Shown in pieces: positions 28,301-36,465 of a stretch of 60,026 nt of DNA. The position numbers were made by a program, and so were the translations under genes. Source of the DNA: JBGQOG01 sp052113705 (GTDB lineage: Bacteria; Pseudomonadota; Alphaproteobacteria; Rhodobacterales; Rhodobacteraceae). Numbering within the stretch: the first letter of the stretch is position 1; the number at the start of each line of letters is the position of its first letter. The notes beneath the pieces were generated by a model. The model saw only the letters and a list, made by a program, of their open reading frames with translations. It had not been told where the DNA came from and did not search any database. The DNA lies in contig NZ_JBGQOG010000022.1 of assembly GCF_052113705.1 (NCBI RefSeq), positions 1-60,026 on the forward strand. Reading direction: 5' to 3'.

Positions 28301-28655
28301 CGCCTCACGCGAAACGGCGGGTTATGCTTTGGTGACGCTGAACCAATATCCGCTGCGCTCGGCCGAGAGCTATCTCGTGCGGCTCGCTTCTGCGGGAATT
28401 GCGCCGGAACAGGGTCTGAATGACTGGCAAAGCCGCAATTATGTGCAAGAGCGCGATGACCGCATTCTGCGCCATGTGCCGCAAACCCGCGCGGCCCTCG
28501 ACACGCTGCTGGCCGATGCCGACCTCGCCCGCCTGCAGGCCGAGGCGGTCGCCTGGCACCGCCAGCGCATCGCCGCCCTGCTGCAAGACCCGACCTGGCG
28601 GGCCGTGTTCGAGACGATTACGGCCCCGATGCAGGCCGAAGCCGCCGCCGAATGA
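25305..28655 (+). CDS. Three-module glycosyltransferase protein
   Basis: A 1116-residue soluble protein containing three separate glycosyltransferase-like modules. Module 1 (~1-330) has the features of DXD sugar-transferases: ALHSDLFRYKLLE (~71) followed by the metal-binding DTDAY at 91-95. Module 2 (~355-650) is GT2/GT92-like with TMKNEGPYIIDWVAYH at ~360 and DVDEY at ~447. Module 3 (~760-1100), after an Ala/Pro/Lys linker (~680-715), repeats the same design: TSLRNEGAFLLEWIAHH at ~772 and EVDEF at ~859. Modules 2 and 3 look like an ancient duplication. Substrates are unknown; three transferases in one chain suggest stepwise building of a short surface glycan. Start: ATG at 25305, without a strong ribosome binding site. 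Confidence 0.85.
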   Translation: MHEIGLLWMRGSLSFLEKLCVKSFVDAGHPTILYSYEPIGGVPDGVELRDAGEILPETGFLTHERTGSPALHSDLFRYKLLEKTDNMIWADTDAYCMRPFTTPNGHFYGWESGHHINGGVLGLPKDSATLAALLDYTRDEFAIPRWYGPEYEAELEAKKAAGEPVHAGDQPWGVWGPHAITYFLHQTGEARFALPRDGLYPFSFRDRRKMVKKKVDTALYLTENTFSVHLYGRRMRKHVAEAYHGLPHPEGLLGKLLIRHGIDPCETPLRDCPNPDRDHPHARAFREAIAGKQYPAIALGAGDAYRDGGNKTRKISDEEKAAALLRDKGGETETVPTPAVAVTDLPRVEPAPLRRVTAVTTMKNEGPYIIDWVAYHMSLGFTNFLVYTNNCDDGTDEILNCLSQNGIVTRVDNPADMAAGERPQWVALKLASAHPLVTEADAYMVFDVDEYISIHVGQGRLEDLLAVSGNPELISMTWRLFGCGGVLEFVDEPVPAQFHHCAPEFVRKPHNCWGFKTLVRQPSTFTQLGVHRPGGARREEMPHWIAGSGKQFGDHYMNNGWRVSLDTWGYQLCTLNHYAVRSLDGFLVKRDRGRTNHVSRDQGLSYWNIHNRNDEQDPSIQQWLDRMRSVRQVLELTHPGLSDLHAGAVNWHRAKIAELRAREQFADLRAKLAQDPMSHQVKDAPVARDPAAPVAVAAPKVKTGKVPKAPSAPALMRAGHVDLVRRADGDVFALGALNQRMYEANEARAAHFLGRLAPLAEPQSNDEVLIITSLRNEGAFLLEWIAHHQAIGVTHFLIYAPACDDPTEAMLAQLARHGLVTRLEAEGEGAAKPKSLRQTLNLAAGHPLVESADWVLPLEVDEFVTVHAGSGTIADMLREMNDPNVVSLLTRVHGNAGTAQYHDGLITEGFFDCAPGVVGKVARDEDNAHGLRAENGDLPVDPQVQAWTLRSMVHSSAPAGKLGVNRPMELDPAEIDDLRWVNGSGLCWPAEEQADNVWRASRETAGYALVTLNQYPLRSAESYLVRLASAGIAPEQGLNDWQSRNYVQERDDRILRHVPQTRAALDTLLADADLARLQAEAVAWHRQRIAALLQDPTWRAVFETITAPMQAEAAAE

Positions 28656-28692
28656 TCCTTGCGCCGGGGCCACACAGCCTCGGCGCTGGACC

Positions 28693-29931
28693 TCAGAGAA
28701 CCAGACCTTCGCGCAGCCCCCGCGTCAGGCTGCCCGTCGGCGGCACCAGCGGGATCAGACAGGCCTGCAGCGCGTGATAGATGTCGGGCTTGCCCTGAAA
28801 CACCCGGCTGACCGGGCGCAGATCCTCGGCCCCGAGTTCCGGGTGCCAGCCCCCCGCCGGATCGATCAGATGCTGCGCGGTAAAGCCCCAGATGCGACGG
28901 TACCATTCCTCAAACTCCGCCGCCCCGCCCGAGGCGCGCAGCACCGAAGCCGCGCCGATCCCTTCGGCACAGGGCCACCAGTAGCGGTCACGCTGCGCGG
29001 GCACATCCGCCCAATCCAGCGTGTAATAGAACCCGCCCTGCGTCCTGTCCCAGCCAATTTCCACCGTGCGGCGAAACAAGGCTTCCGCCGCCGGGCGCAG
29101 CCAATCGAGCCTATGTCCGCCCAAATGCCACAATTGGATGAGGAGACGCGCCCATTCCAGCGCATGGCCGGGCGTGGTGCCCGCCGGGCGGAACATCGGA
29201 TCGCCCGCATAATCGCGGTCAAGCGTCCAGTCGGCATGGAAATGCTCGGCCACCCGCCAGCCCTGCGCCTGCGCGTGGCGCTGAATGATCAGCGCGGCAA
29301 TCCGCTCGGCCATCGTCAGATACTCGGCCGCGCCCGTCGCCTCATAGGCCGCCATCAGCGCCTCGGTCAGATGCATATTGGCGTTTTGCCCGCGATAGCC
29401 CGGCACCTCATGCCAATCCGCGTCAAATTCCTCGCGGCTCGCCCCCGCCGCCTCATCCCAGAAACGCTCCCGGATCACCGTGCTCACATCTGCCAGCAGG
29501 CGGTCGGCATCCGGATGCCCCACCACCTTCGCCGAGGAGGCGGCGAGCAGGACAAACGCATGCCCATAGGCCTGTTTGCGGCCATCGGCCACCGCATCGC
29601 CCTGCACCCCCCAATGATAGCCGCCGCGCGCGGCATCGCGGTGCCGCGCCCAAAGATAGTGCATGCCGTGATCGACCATCTCCGCCGCCCCCGGCAGGCC
29701 CAGTTGCAGCCCGATCGCCTGACAATGCACCATCCGCGTCGTCTCATGGATCTGCCGCAGCCCCTCCGCCCGCGGCTGTCCCCCGGCATCCAGCGTGTAA
29801 AAGCCCCCCGACGGATCGGTCGCGCGGCCAAAAAACCGGAACAGGTCCAACGCCTGCCCCAAGAGCCACTGCCGATGCACGGGCCGTGCGGTAAAATCCG
29901 GCCCCGTCACCTCAACACCCATCCACCCCAT
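28693..29931 (-). CDS. AGE-family sugar epimerase/isomerase
   Basis: A 412-residue protein with the all-helical (alpha/alpha)6 barrel features of the N-acylglucosamine 2-epimerase family. Conserved positions seen include RMVHCQAIG, HGMHYLW, GGYHWGVQGD, AYGHAFVLLAAS, NANMHLTEALMAAYEAT, a mid-chain TPGHALEWARLL, and WWPCAEGIGA. Family members interconvert mannose, fructose, N-acetylglucosamine or related sugars; which one applies is not decided by the sequence. Start: ATG at 29931 with GAGGAGGA upstream. It converges with the three-module glycosyltransferase gene and may supply its sugar, but this is only suggested by position. Confidence 0.85.
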   Translation of the reverse strand: MGWMGVEVTGPDFTARPVHRQWLLGQALDLFRFFGRATDPSGGFYTLDAGGQPRAEGLRQIHETTRMVHCQAIGLQLGLPGAAEMVDHGMHYLWARHRDAARGGYHWGVQGDAVADGRKQAYGHAFVLLAASSAKVVGHPDADRLLADVSTVIRERFWDEAAGASREEFDADWHEVPGYRGQNANMHLTEALMAAYEATGAAEYLTMAERIAALIIQRHAQAQGWRVAEHFHADWTLDRDYAGDPMFRPAGTTPGHALEWARLLIQLWHLGGHRLDWLRPAAEALFRRTVEIGWDRTQGGFYYTLDWADVPAQRDRYWWPCAEGIGAASVLRASGGAAEFEEWYRRIWGFTAQHLIDPAGGWHPELGAEDLRPVSRVFQGKPDIYHALQACLIPLVPPTGSLTRGLREGLVL

Positions 29932-30032
29932 CTCTGATCCTCCTCGCGTTGCGCCCAACCTATGTCAGCGCGGGCGCCGGATGAAGCCCGCAAAAGCGCC
30001 TCCCTCTTGACCCATGCCGAAAGAATGCTATG

Positions 30033-30050
30033 TGAATGAGCGTTCATTCA
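30033..30050. promoter_or_regulatory. TetR-family operator
   Basis: A perfect 7-bp inverted repeat, TGAATGA and TCATTCA, around GCGT (18 bp in total), 14 bases before the TetR start codon. It is the half-site form typical of AcrR-like repressors, so the TetR protein likely represses this operon. Confidence 0.8.
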
Positions 30051-30064
30051 TCCCGAGGCCCGTG

Positions 30065-30757
30065 ATGTCCTACGACTCTGCCGCCCCCTCATCCGAGCCG
30101 GAAACGGACGGCGCCGGGCCCTTGCGGCCAGAAAGCTCCGTTCCGGATTCGCGCAGCGCCGAGATCCTGCATGCCGTGCGGCAGGCCTTTGCCGAAAAGG
30201 GCTTTGACGGTGCCTCGATGCAGGATCTGGCGCGCGCGGTGGGGATGAGCGTCGGGAATTTCTACCGCTACTTCCCCTCCAAGGCTGACATCATCGCGCA
30301 GATGATCGCCATCGACATGCAGGAGCTGTCGGCGGAATTCGCGATGATCCTGCAGGCCCCGGACACGGTCGCCGCCCTGCGCCAGACCATCCGGCGCCAC
30401 ATGCAAGAAGAGCAATGCGACCAGGAAGGCGCGCTCTGGGCCGAGATCACCGCCGCGGCCGTCCGCAAACCCGACGTGGCGGCGCTGGTGCGGCAGATGG
30501 ATCATCAGATCATCGACTATCTGGCGCAGATTTTTGCCAAGATTGCCGGGGTAACGCCCGCCGTGGCCGCCGCGCAATTCACCGCACACGGAACGCTGAT
30601 CATCATGCTCTTCAAGGGCTGCATGATGATGATGCCCGGTGACCCGAAGGCACAGGCGGCGCTGCAGGCGCTGGTCCTGCGCACCATTGACTGCATTTTG
30701 AACGAAATTCTGGTATTGAGTAAGGAATTGCCGAATGACCCTGCCCCGCTGGACTGA
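30065..30757 (+). CDS. TetR-family repressor of the RND efflux operon
   Basis: A 230-residue transcription factor. The N-terminal helix-turn-helix (~residues 30-80) is intact: AEILHAVRQAFAEKGFDG, SMQDLARAVGMSVGNFYRYF and PSKADIIAQMIA. The C-terminal part is a helical ligand-binding domain with a Met-rich stretch (IIMLFKGCMMMMPG). It is the first gene of a TetR-MFP-RND operon and overlaps the MFP gene by 23 bases. The start is taken as ATG at 30065 with GAGG six bases upstream; a frame from 30014 would run through the operator itself, so the shorter start is preferred. The ligand is unknown. Confidence 0.88.
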   Translation: MSYDSAAPSSEPETDGAGPLRPESSVPDSRSAEILHAVRQAFAEKGFDGASMQDLARAVGMSVGNFYRYFPSKADIIAQMIAIDMQELSAEFAMILQAPDTVAALRQTIRRHMQEEQCDQEGALWAEITAAAVRKPDVAALVRQMDHQIIDYLAQIFAKIAGVTPAVAAAQFTAHGTLIIMLFKGCMMMMPGDPKAQAALQALVLRTIDCILNEILVLSKELPNDPAPLD

Positions 30758-31988
30758 CTTCGCGGCCCTGATCGCGTTGGGGATGCTGCCCGTTGCGGCG
30801 GCGCGGGCCGAGACACCTGCGACCCCGCCCGCGCAGACAGCGCCTGTTCAGGCTGCCCCCGCTCAGGCCACCCCCGCCCAGACCGCCCCAACTCTGCCCG
30901 CCATTGTGGTGACACCGGTCACCCGCCAGCTGCTGCGCGACACCGTGCGCGCCTCCGGCTTCGTCGCGGCGGTGGAAGAGGTGCAGGTGCAGCCACAAAT
31001 TCAGGGGCAGCAGATCGAAGCGCTGCTGGCCGATGTCGGCGATCAGGTGACCGCGGGGCAGGTGCTCGCCCGTCTCTCCGCCTCCGCGCTGGAGCTGCAG
31101 AAAAGCCAGCTGACCGCCAGCCGTGCCAGCGCCGCCGCCGCCATCGCGCAATCGCAGGCCTCGGTGATCGAGGCGCAGGCCAGCGCCGATGAGGCGAACC
31201 GGGTGACCGCCCGCACCAGCGCGCTGCGCACGCAAGGCGCGGTGTCGCAGGCCAATGCCGAAACCGCCACCTCCAACGCCGCCGCCGCCGCCGCGCGGGT
31301 CACCGCCGCCGAGCAGGGGCTGATCGCGGCCAAGGCGCAGCAGGCGCTGGTGGAGGCGCAGATTGCCGATATTGAGCTGCAACTTGCCCGGACCGAGATC
31401 CGGGCGACGGTTGCGGGCAAAATCGTCTCTCGCAATGCACAATTGGGCGGTATTGCAAGCACCTCGGGCGCGCCGATGTTCGTGCTGATCCGCGATGATG
31501 CGCTGGAACTGCGCGCCGAACTGGCCGAGCAGGATGTGATGAAACTCGCCCCCGGCCAGAAGGTCGAGATGACCGCCGTGGGGGGCGACAGCCTCACCGG
31601 CACGGTGCGGCTGGTCGAGCCGCTGATTGATGCCACGAGCCGGATGGGCCGCGCGCGCATCAGCATCGACGCGCCCGACGGCGCGGTGAACGGCACTGTG
31701 GTGACCGGCATGTTCCTCGACGCAACCATTCTGGTGGCCGAGCGCGAGGCCCTCGCGGTGCCGGTGACGGCGGTGGGCGCCTCGGACGGCGGCGCCACGG
31801 TGATGCGCGTCTCCGATGGCAAGGTCACCCGCACCAAAGTGGTGACCGGCATCCGCGACGGTGCCCGGATTGAGGTGGTTTCGGGACTGTTTCAGGGGGA
31901 TAAGGTGGTCGCCCGCGCCGCCGCCTTCGTGCGCGACGGTGACCGCATCACCCCGGTCGAGGCGCAAGACGCGCCGCCGAGCAACTGA
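30735..31988 (+). CDS. RND efflux membrane-fusion protein
   Basis: A 417-residue periplasmic adaptor protein. It has a signal peptide (cleavage after ARA, ~25), a 27-residue Pro/Ala/Gln-rich linker (~27-53), a biotinyl-lipoyl half (VQPQIQGQQIEALLADVGD), an Ala-rich coiled-coil hairpin (~110-195) and the second lipoyl half (TEIRATVAGKIVSRNAQLGG), then beta-barrel and membrane-proximal domains. It should bridge the inner-membrane RND pump at 32000 to an outer-membrane channel, which is not in the window. AAGGAA lies seven bases before the ATG. The start is inside the 3' end of the TetR gene. Confidence 0.92.
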   Translation: MTLPRWTDFAALIALGMLPVAAARAETPATPPAQTAPVQAAPAQATPAQTAPTLPAIVVTPVTRQLLRDTVRASGFVAAVEEVQVQPQIQGQQIEALLADVGDQVTAGQVLARLSASALELQKSQLTASRASAAAAIAQSQASVIEAQASADEANRVTARTSALRTQGAVSQANAETATSNAAAAAARVTAAEQGLIAAKAQQALVEAQIADIELQLARTEIRATVAGKIVSRNAQLGGIASTSGAPMFVLIRDDALELRAELAEQDVMKLAPGQKVEMTAVGGDSLTGTVRLVEPLIDATSRMGRARISIDAPDGAVNGTVVTGMFLDATILVAEREALAVPVTAVGASDGGATVMRVSDGKVTRTKVVTGIRDGARIEVVSGLFQGDKVVARAAAFVRDGDRITPVEAQDAPPSN

Positions 31989-31999
31989 GGGGACATGCG

Positions 32000-34900
32000 A
32001 TGAACTTTTCCGCCTGGTCCATCCGCAATCCCATCGCGCCGATCCTGATCTTCTTCATGCTGACCGTGCTCGGCTGGCAGAGTTTCAACACGCTGCCGAT
32101 CACCCGGTTTCCGAACATCGACGTGCCCATCGTCGCCGTCACCGTCGCCCAATCGGGTGCCGCCCCGGCCGAGTTAGAGACACAAGTGACCAAAGAGATC
32201 GAGGATGCCGTGGCGGGCATCACCGGGGTCAAGAACGTCACCTCCACCGTCACCGACGGCGTCTCGACCACCGCGATTGAATTCCGCATGGAGGTGCCGA
32301 CCGACAAGGCGGTGCAGGACACCAAAGACGCCATCGACCGTATCCGCGGCGATCTGCCCGGCGATATTGAGGCGCCCATTGTCACCCGCATTGATGTCGA
32401 GGGCCAGGCGATCATGACCTTCGCGGTCTCTGCCCCCGCCCTCTCCATCGAAGAGCTCAGCTGGTATGTCGATGACACGATCACCCGCGCGCTGCAGGGC
32501 CGCCCCGGCATCGGCCGCGTCGACCGCTACGGCGGCGCCGACCGCGAGATCCGCATCGAACTCGATCCCGTCAAACTCGACAGCTACGGCACCACCGCCG
32601 CCGCCGTCTCGTCTCAGATCGGCCTGACCAACACCGACCTGGGCGCCGGCCGCGCCGAGCTTGGCAGCGGCGAGCAGGCGATCCGCACGCTTGGCGATGC
32701 CGACACCGCCGCGCGCCTCGCGGCCACCACCATCGCGCTGCCCTCGGGGCGCTTCGTGCGGCTGGGCGACCTCGGTCAGGTCAGCGACACGCATGAGGAG
32801 TTGCGCAGCTTCTCGCGCTTCAACGGCGAACAGGTGGTGACCTTCTCGGTCTTCCGCGCCAAGGGGGCGTCCGAGGTTTCCGTGGCAAAAGTGGTGGATG
32901 AGACACTGTCTGGCCTGCGCCAGCAGCACCCCGAAGTGGCGATCACCCCCGTCGATGACACGGTCTATTACACCTATGGCAACTATCAGGCGGCGCTCGA
33001 CACGCTGATCGAGGGGGCGGCGCTGGCCGTGCTCGTCGTGCTCCTCTTCCTGCGCAACTGGCGGGCCACGCTGATTTCCGCGATGGCGCTGCCGCTTTCG
33101 GCGATCCCCACCTTCTATGTGATGGATCTGCTGGGCTTCTCGCTCAACCTCGTCTCTTTCCTCGCCATCACGCTCGCCACCGGCATCCTCGTCGATGACG
33201 CGATTGTCGAGGTCGAGAACATCGCCCGCCACATCAAGATGGGCAAATCCCCCTACCGCGCCGCGATCGATGCGGCGGATGAGATCGGCCTTGCCGTCAT
33301 CGCCACCACCTTCACCATCGTCGCGGTTTTCGTGCCCGTCAGCTTCATGCCGGGGATTCCGGGGCAGTATTTCCGGCAATTCGGCCTGACCGTCGCGATT
33401 GCCGTTCTCTTCTCGCTCATCGTCGCGCGATTGATCACGCCAATGATGGCCGCCTATCTGATGCGCGACAAGGATGGCGAGGCCGAGCATCAGGGCGACG
33501 GCTTTGTCATGCGCAACTATCTGCGCTTTGTCGGCACCACCCTGCGCTGGCGCTATGTCACCCTGCTCGGGGCCATTGGCGTGCTGGCGATCTCGGTCTT
33601 TTTCATGGTCCGCATTCCCGGCAGCTTCATCCCGCCCGAGGATGTCAGCCGCATCCCGATCAGCGTCGAGCTGCCGCCCGGCACCACTCTGGCGCAGACC
33701 GATGCCACCACCCAGGCCATGTATGCCCAGATCAGGGAGGTGGCGGGCGTCAAGGATGTCTTCGTGCTCGGCGGCTCCTCGCCCACCGGCGATCTCGACG
33801 TGCGCCGCGCCTCGGTGACGGTCATCCTGGACAAACTCGACCATTCGCTCTTGCGCAAATTCTCCGAGATTGGTCAGAAACTGCCGCTCCTCGGCCGCTA
33901 CATCCCCGCGCCCGAAACCGAGGGCCGCACCCGGCCGCAAAGCGAGATCGAGGCCGAAATCTTTGACCGTCTGGCCCCGATCCCCGATCTGCGCGCCTTC
34001 AAGCTGAACGACCGGGGCGAGCGGGACATGTCCTTCTCGATCCTCTCCAGCAATGAGGCCGATCTGAACACCGCCGTCGCCCGGCTCGAGGGCGCCTTGC
34101 GCGCCGAACCGTTGCTCGCCGCCGTGGCCTCCGAAGGCGCGCTGCCGCGCCCCGAGGTGCAGGTGACGCCGCGCGCCGATGTGGCGGCCCGACTTGGCAT
34201 CACCACCGCGCAGATCGCGCAAACGCTGCGGGTGGCGACTTTGGGGGATGGCGATGCGGCGCTGGCCAAACTCAGCATCGGCGACCGGCTGATCCCGGTG
34301 CGGGTGCGGTTGACCGATGATGCGCGCGGCGACATCGGCCGCCTCGGCGCGCTGAAGGTGCTCACCGCGAGCGGCGGCACCGTGCCGCTGAACGCCGTGG
34401 CCGACATCACGATTTCCGAAGGCCCGAGCATGGTCAACCGCCTCAACCGCGAGCGGCGCGCCACCATCGGTGCCAACCTGCCCGTGGGGGTGGCCCTTGG
34501 CACCGCCACCGCGCGGTTCAAGGAAATCACCGAAGCGACCGAGCTGCCCCCCTCCGTCCGCGTCACCGAATCCGGCGATGCCGAGGTGCAGGCGGAAATG
34601 GTGCAGAGCTTTGGCAATGCCATGCTGATGGGGCTGATGCTGGTCCTCTCGGTGCTGATCCTGCTGTTCCGCTCGGTCATTCAGCCCTTCACCATCCTCT
34701 TCTCGCTGCCTCTCGCCATCGGCGGCGTCGCGGCGGCGCTGATCGTCACCAATTCGGCGGTGTCGATGCCGGTGCTGATCGGCATCCTGATGCTGATGGG
34801 GATCGTCACCAAAAACGCCATCCTGCTGATCGATTTCGCCATCGAGATGCGCGCGCAGGGGATGGAGCGGTTCAAGGCGGTGCTCGAGGCCGGACACAAA

Positions 34901-35260
34901 CGCGCCCGCCCCATCGTGATGACCTCGATCGCCATGTCGGCGGGCATGCTGCCCTCGGCAATGGGGGTGGGCGAAGGCGGCAGTTTCCGCGCGCCGATGG
35001 CGACGGCGGTGATCGGCGGCATCATCGTCTCGACCGTGCTCAGCCTCGTGGTGGTCCCCTCGTTCTTCCTGATCATGGATGACCTCTCGGGCCTGCTCGC
35101 CCGGCTTTTCTCGCGATTCATCGGCCCGAAAGAGGCGGAACCCGAGGCGCCGCCGCCGGAGGTTCTCGCCGCCGATATCGCAGCGCTGGAGCGGCGCGTC
35201 AGCGGGGTTGAGGGGCGGTTGCCGCCACCGCCGCATAAAACGCTGCATGTGGCCGAATAG
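32000..35260 (+). CDS. RND-family multidrug/heavy-molecule efflux permease
   Basis: A 1086-residue inner-membrane pump of the HAE1/AcrB-MdtBC-like class. The N-terminus is typical (FSAWSIRNPIAPILIFFMLT), the proton-relay acidic pair lies in TM4 (GILVDDAIVEVENI), and the TM10-11 region carries GIVTKNAILLIDFAIEM and RPIVMTSIAMSAGMLP. The two large periplasmic loops are intact (residues ~40-330 and ~560-880). The C-terminal tail (about 40 residues after the last helix) is acidic and Pro-rich. GAGGGG lies seven bases before the ATG, 11 bases after the MFP stop. Substrates cannot be inferred; repression is expected through the operator at 30033. Confidence 0.93.
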   Translation: MNFSAWSIRNPIAPILIFFMLTVLGWQSFNTLPITRFPNIDVPIVAVTVAQSGAAPAELETQVTKEIEDAVAGITGVKNVTSTVTDGVSTTAIEFRMEVPTDKAVQDTKDAIDRIRGDLPGDIEAPIVTRIDVEGQAIMTFAVSAPALSIEELSWYVDDTITRALQGRPGIGRVDRYGGADREIRIELDPVKLDSYGTTAAAVSSQIGLTNTDLGAGRAELGSGEQAIRTLGDADTAARLAATTIALPSGRFVRLGDLGQVSDTHEELRSFSRFNGEQVVTFSVFRAKGASEVSVAKVVDETLSGLRQQHPEVAITPVDDTVYYTYGNYQAALDTLIEGAALAVLVVLLFLRNWRATLISAMALPLSAIPTFYVMDLLGFSLNLVSFLAITLATGILVDDAIVEVENIARHIKMGKSPYRAAIDAADEIGLAVIATTFTIVAVFVPVSFMPGIPGQYFRQFGLTVAIAVLFSLIVARLITPMMAAYLMRDKDGEAEHQGDGFVMRNYLRFVGTTLRWRYVTLLGAIGVLAISVFFMVRIPGSFIPPEDVSRIPISVELPPGTTLAQTDATTQAMYAQIREVAGVKDVFVLGGSSPTGDLDVRRASVTVILDKLDHSLLRKFSEIGQKLPLLGRYIPAPETEGRTRPQSEIEAEIFDRLAPIPDLRAFKLNDRGERDMSFSILSSNEADLNTAVARLEGALRAEPLLAAVASEGALPRPEVQVTPRADVAARLGITTAQIAQTLRVATLGDGDAALAKLSIGDRLIPVRVRLTDDARGDIGRLGALKVLTASGGTVPLNAVADITISEGPSMVNRLNRERRATIGANLPVGVALGTATARFKEITEATELPPSVRVTESGDAEVQAEMVQSFGNAMLMGLMLVLSVLILLFRSVIQPFTILFSLPLAIGGVAAALIVTNSAVSMPVLIGILMLMGIVTKNAILLIDFAIEMRAQGMERFKAVLEAGHKRARPIVMTSIAMSAGMLPSAMGVGEGGSFRAPMATAVIGGIIVSTVLSLVVVPSFFLIMDDLSGLLARLFSRFIGPKEAEPEAPPPEVLAADIAALERRVSGVEGRLPPPPHKTLHVAE

Positions 35261-35266
35261 GAAAAC

Positions 35267-35291
35267 GGGCGGTGTGAACCGCCCTTTTTTC
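35267..35291 (+). terminator. Terminator of the TetR-MFP-RND operon
   Basis: Stem GGGCGGT/ACCGCCC with a GTGA loop followed by six T residues, directly after the pump stop codon. Confidence 0.92.
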
Positions 35292-35420
35292 ATCGTCACA
35301 GGCGGTTTTTGGCGCAAAAACGCGGTTTTGTCGTGACACTGTCGGACAGGAGGACTATTCCCGGAACCAGCCGAACGGGGGTCTCGTGCCCCCGCCGAAA
35401 TTGCCAGAGGGGGCCCCGTC

Positions 35421-36365
35421 ATGACCAATAAACTCGACCAGCTGCGCGACCTGTCCGTCGTTGTGGCCGACACCGGCGATATTGACGCCGTGCGCACGCT
35501 GAAGCCGCAAGATTGCACCACCAACCCCTCGATCGTGCTGAAAGCCGTGCAAAGCGCCGCCTTCGCCGATCACTTCGCCCGTGCGGTGGCCGCCGGCAAA
35601 GGCAAGGACAATGCGGTCCGCGTGATCGCCGATGATCTGACCGTCACCGTCGGCGCCGAATTGGCCGGCCTCGTGCCGGGCAAGGTCTCGACCGAGGTCG
35701 ATGCGCGTCTGTCCTTTGACACCGAAGCCTCGATTGCCAAGGCCCGCGCGCTGATCGCCGCCTATGCCGAGCGTGGCATCGACAAATCCCGCGTGCTGAT
35801 CAAACTCGCCGCCACCTGGGAAGGCATCGAGGCCGCCCGCGTGCTGGAAGCCGAAGGCATCGAATGCAACCTGACGCTGATCTTCTCGCTGGCGCAAGCG
35901 GTGGCCTGCGCCAATGCCGGAGCCTTCCTGATCTCGCCCTTCGTCGGCCGGATCACCGATTGGTACGGCAAGGCCACCGGCCAGACCTACACGCCGGAAA
36001 CCGATCCGGGCGTGGCCTCGGTGCGCCGCATCTATGATTATTACAAATCGAACGGCATCAACACCGTGGTCATGGGTGCGAGCTTCCGCAACACCGGCCA
36101 GATCGAGGCTTTGGCGGGCTGTGACCGGCTCACGATCAGCCCGAACCTTTTGACGGAACTGCACGAAGCCTCGGGCGATCTGCCGCGGCTCCTCTCGGCA
36201 GACAAGGCCACCGGCATGGCGCCGATCCCGATGGGCGAGGCCGAGTTCCGCTGGGCGATGAACGAAGATCCGATGGCGACCGAGAAGCTGGCGGAAGGCA
36301 TCCGCAACTTCAACATCGACACCGAGAAGCTCTATGCGATGATCGAGAAGGCTTTGGCGGCCTGA
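35421..36365 (+). CDS. tal: Transaldolase
   Basis: A 314-residue class I aldolase of the non-oxidative pentose phosphate pathway, moving a dihydroxyacetone unit from sedoheptulose 7-phosphate to glyceraldehyde 3-phosphate. Signatures: DCTTNPSIVLKAV near the N-terminus, EVDARLSFDTEASI, the Schiff-base lysine in RVLIKLAATWEGIEAA, NLTLIFSLAQA, SPFVGRITDWY and MGASFRNTGQIEALAGCDRLTI. Length matches the TalB type. GAGGGGG precedes the ATG. It converges with the 6-phosphogluconate dehydrogenase gene, another pentose phosphate enzyme, and the two share the terminator at 36433. Confidence 0.95.
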   Translation: MTNKLDQLRDLSVVVADTGDIDAVRTLKPQDCTTNPSIVLKAVQSAAFADHFARAVAAGKGKDNAVRVIADDLTVTVGAELAGLVPGKVSTEVDARLSFDTEASIAKARALIAAYAERGIDKSRVLIKLAATWEGIEAARVLEAEGIECNLTLIFSLAQAVACANAGAFLISPFVGRITDWYGKATGQTYTPETDPGVASVRRIYDYYKSNGINTVVMGASFRNTGQIEALAGCDRLTISPNLLTELHEASGDLPRLLSADKATGMAPIPMGEAEFRWAMNEDPMATEKLAEGIRNFNIDTEKLYAMIEKALAA

Positions 36366-36378
36366 GATATTCCGGCGC

Positions 36379-36428
36379 CGGGGGCTGTCTGCCCCCGGAC
36401 CCCCGAAGGAATTTTCGCCAAGAAGAAA
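36379..36428. repeat. Dispersed intergenic repeat of the GGGGGCT...CCCCC...AAGAAG family
   Basis: The run CGGGGGCTGTCTGCCCCCG followed by CCCCCGAAGG and CGCCAAGAAGAAA has the layout of a short dispersed repeat found in many Rhodobacterales intergenic regions. A related copy begins at 59974. It may fold into a hairpin at the RNA level. Confidence 0.5.
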
Positions 36429-36432
36429 TGAT

Positions 36433-36464
36433 AAGGCCCGGGGTGTTTATCCCGGGCCTTTTTG
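36433..36464. terminator. Bidirectional terminator between tal and gnd
   Basis: Stem AGGCCCGGG/CCCGGGCCT with a ~7-base loop, TTTTT on the plus side and A-rich on the other, two bases from the stop of gnd. Confidence 0.8.
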
Positions 36465-36465
36465 T

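Noticed and set aside
28661..28686. GC hairpin between the glycosyltransferase and AGE epimerase genes as a terminator
   Set aside because: A stem can be drawn (GCGCCG...CGGCGC) but there is no T tract on either strand.
32174..35524. A 1116-residue minus-strand open frame opposite the RND pump
   Set aside because: It mirrors the pump gene, has an Arg/His/Gly/Asp-rich low-complexity protein and runs through the pump terminator.
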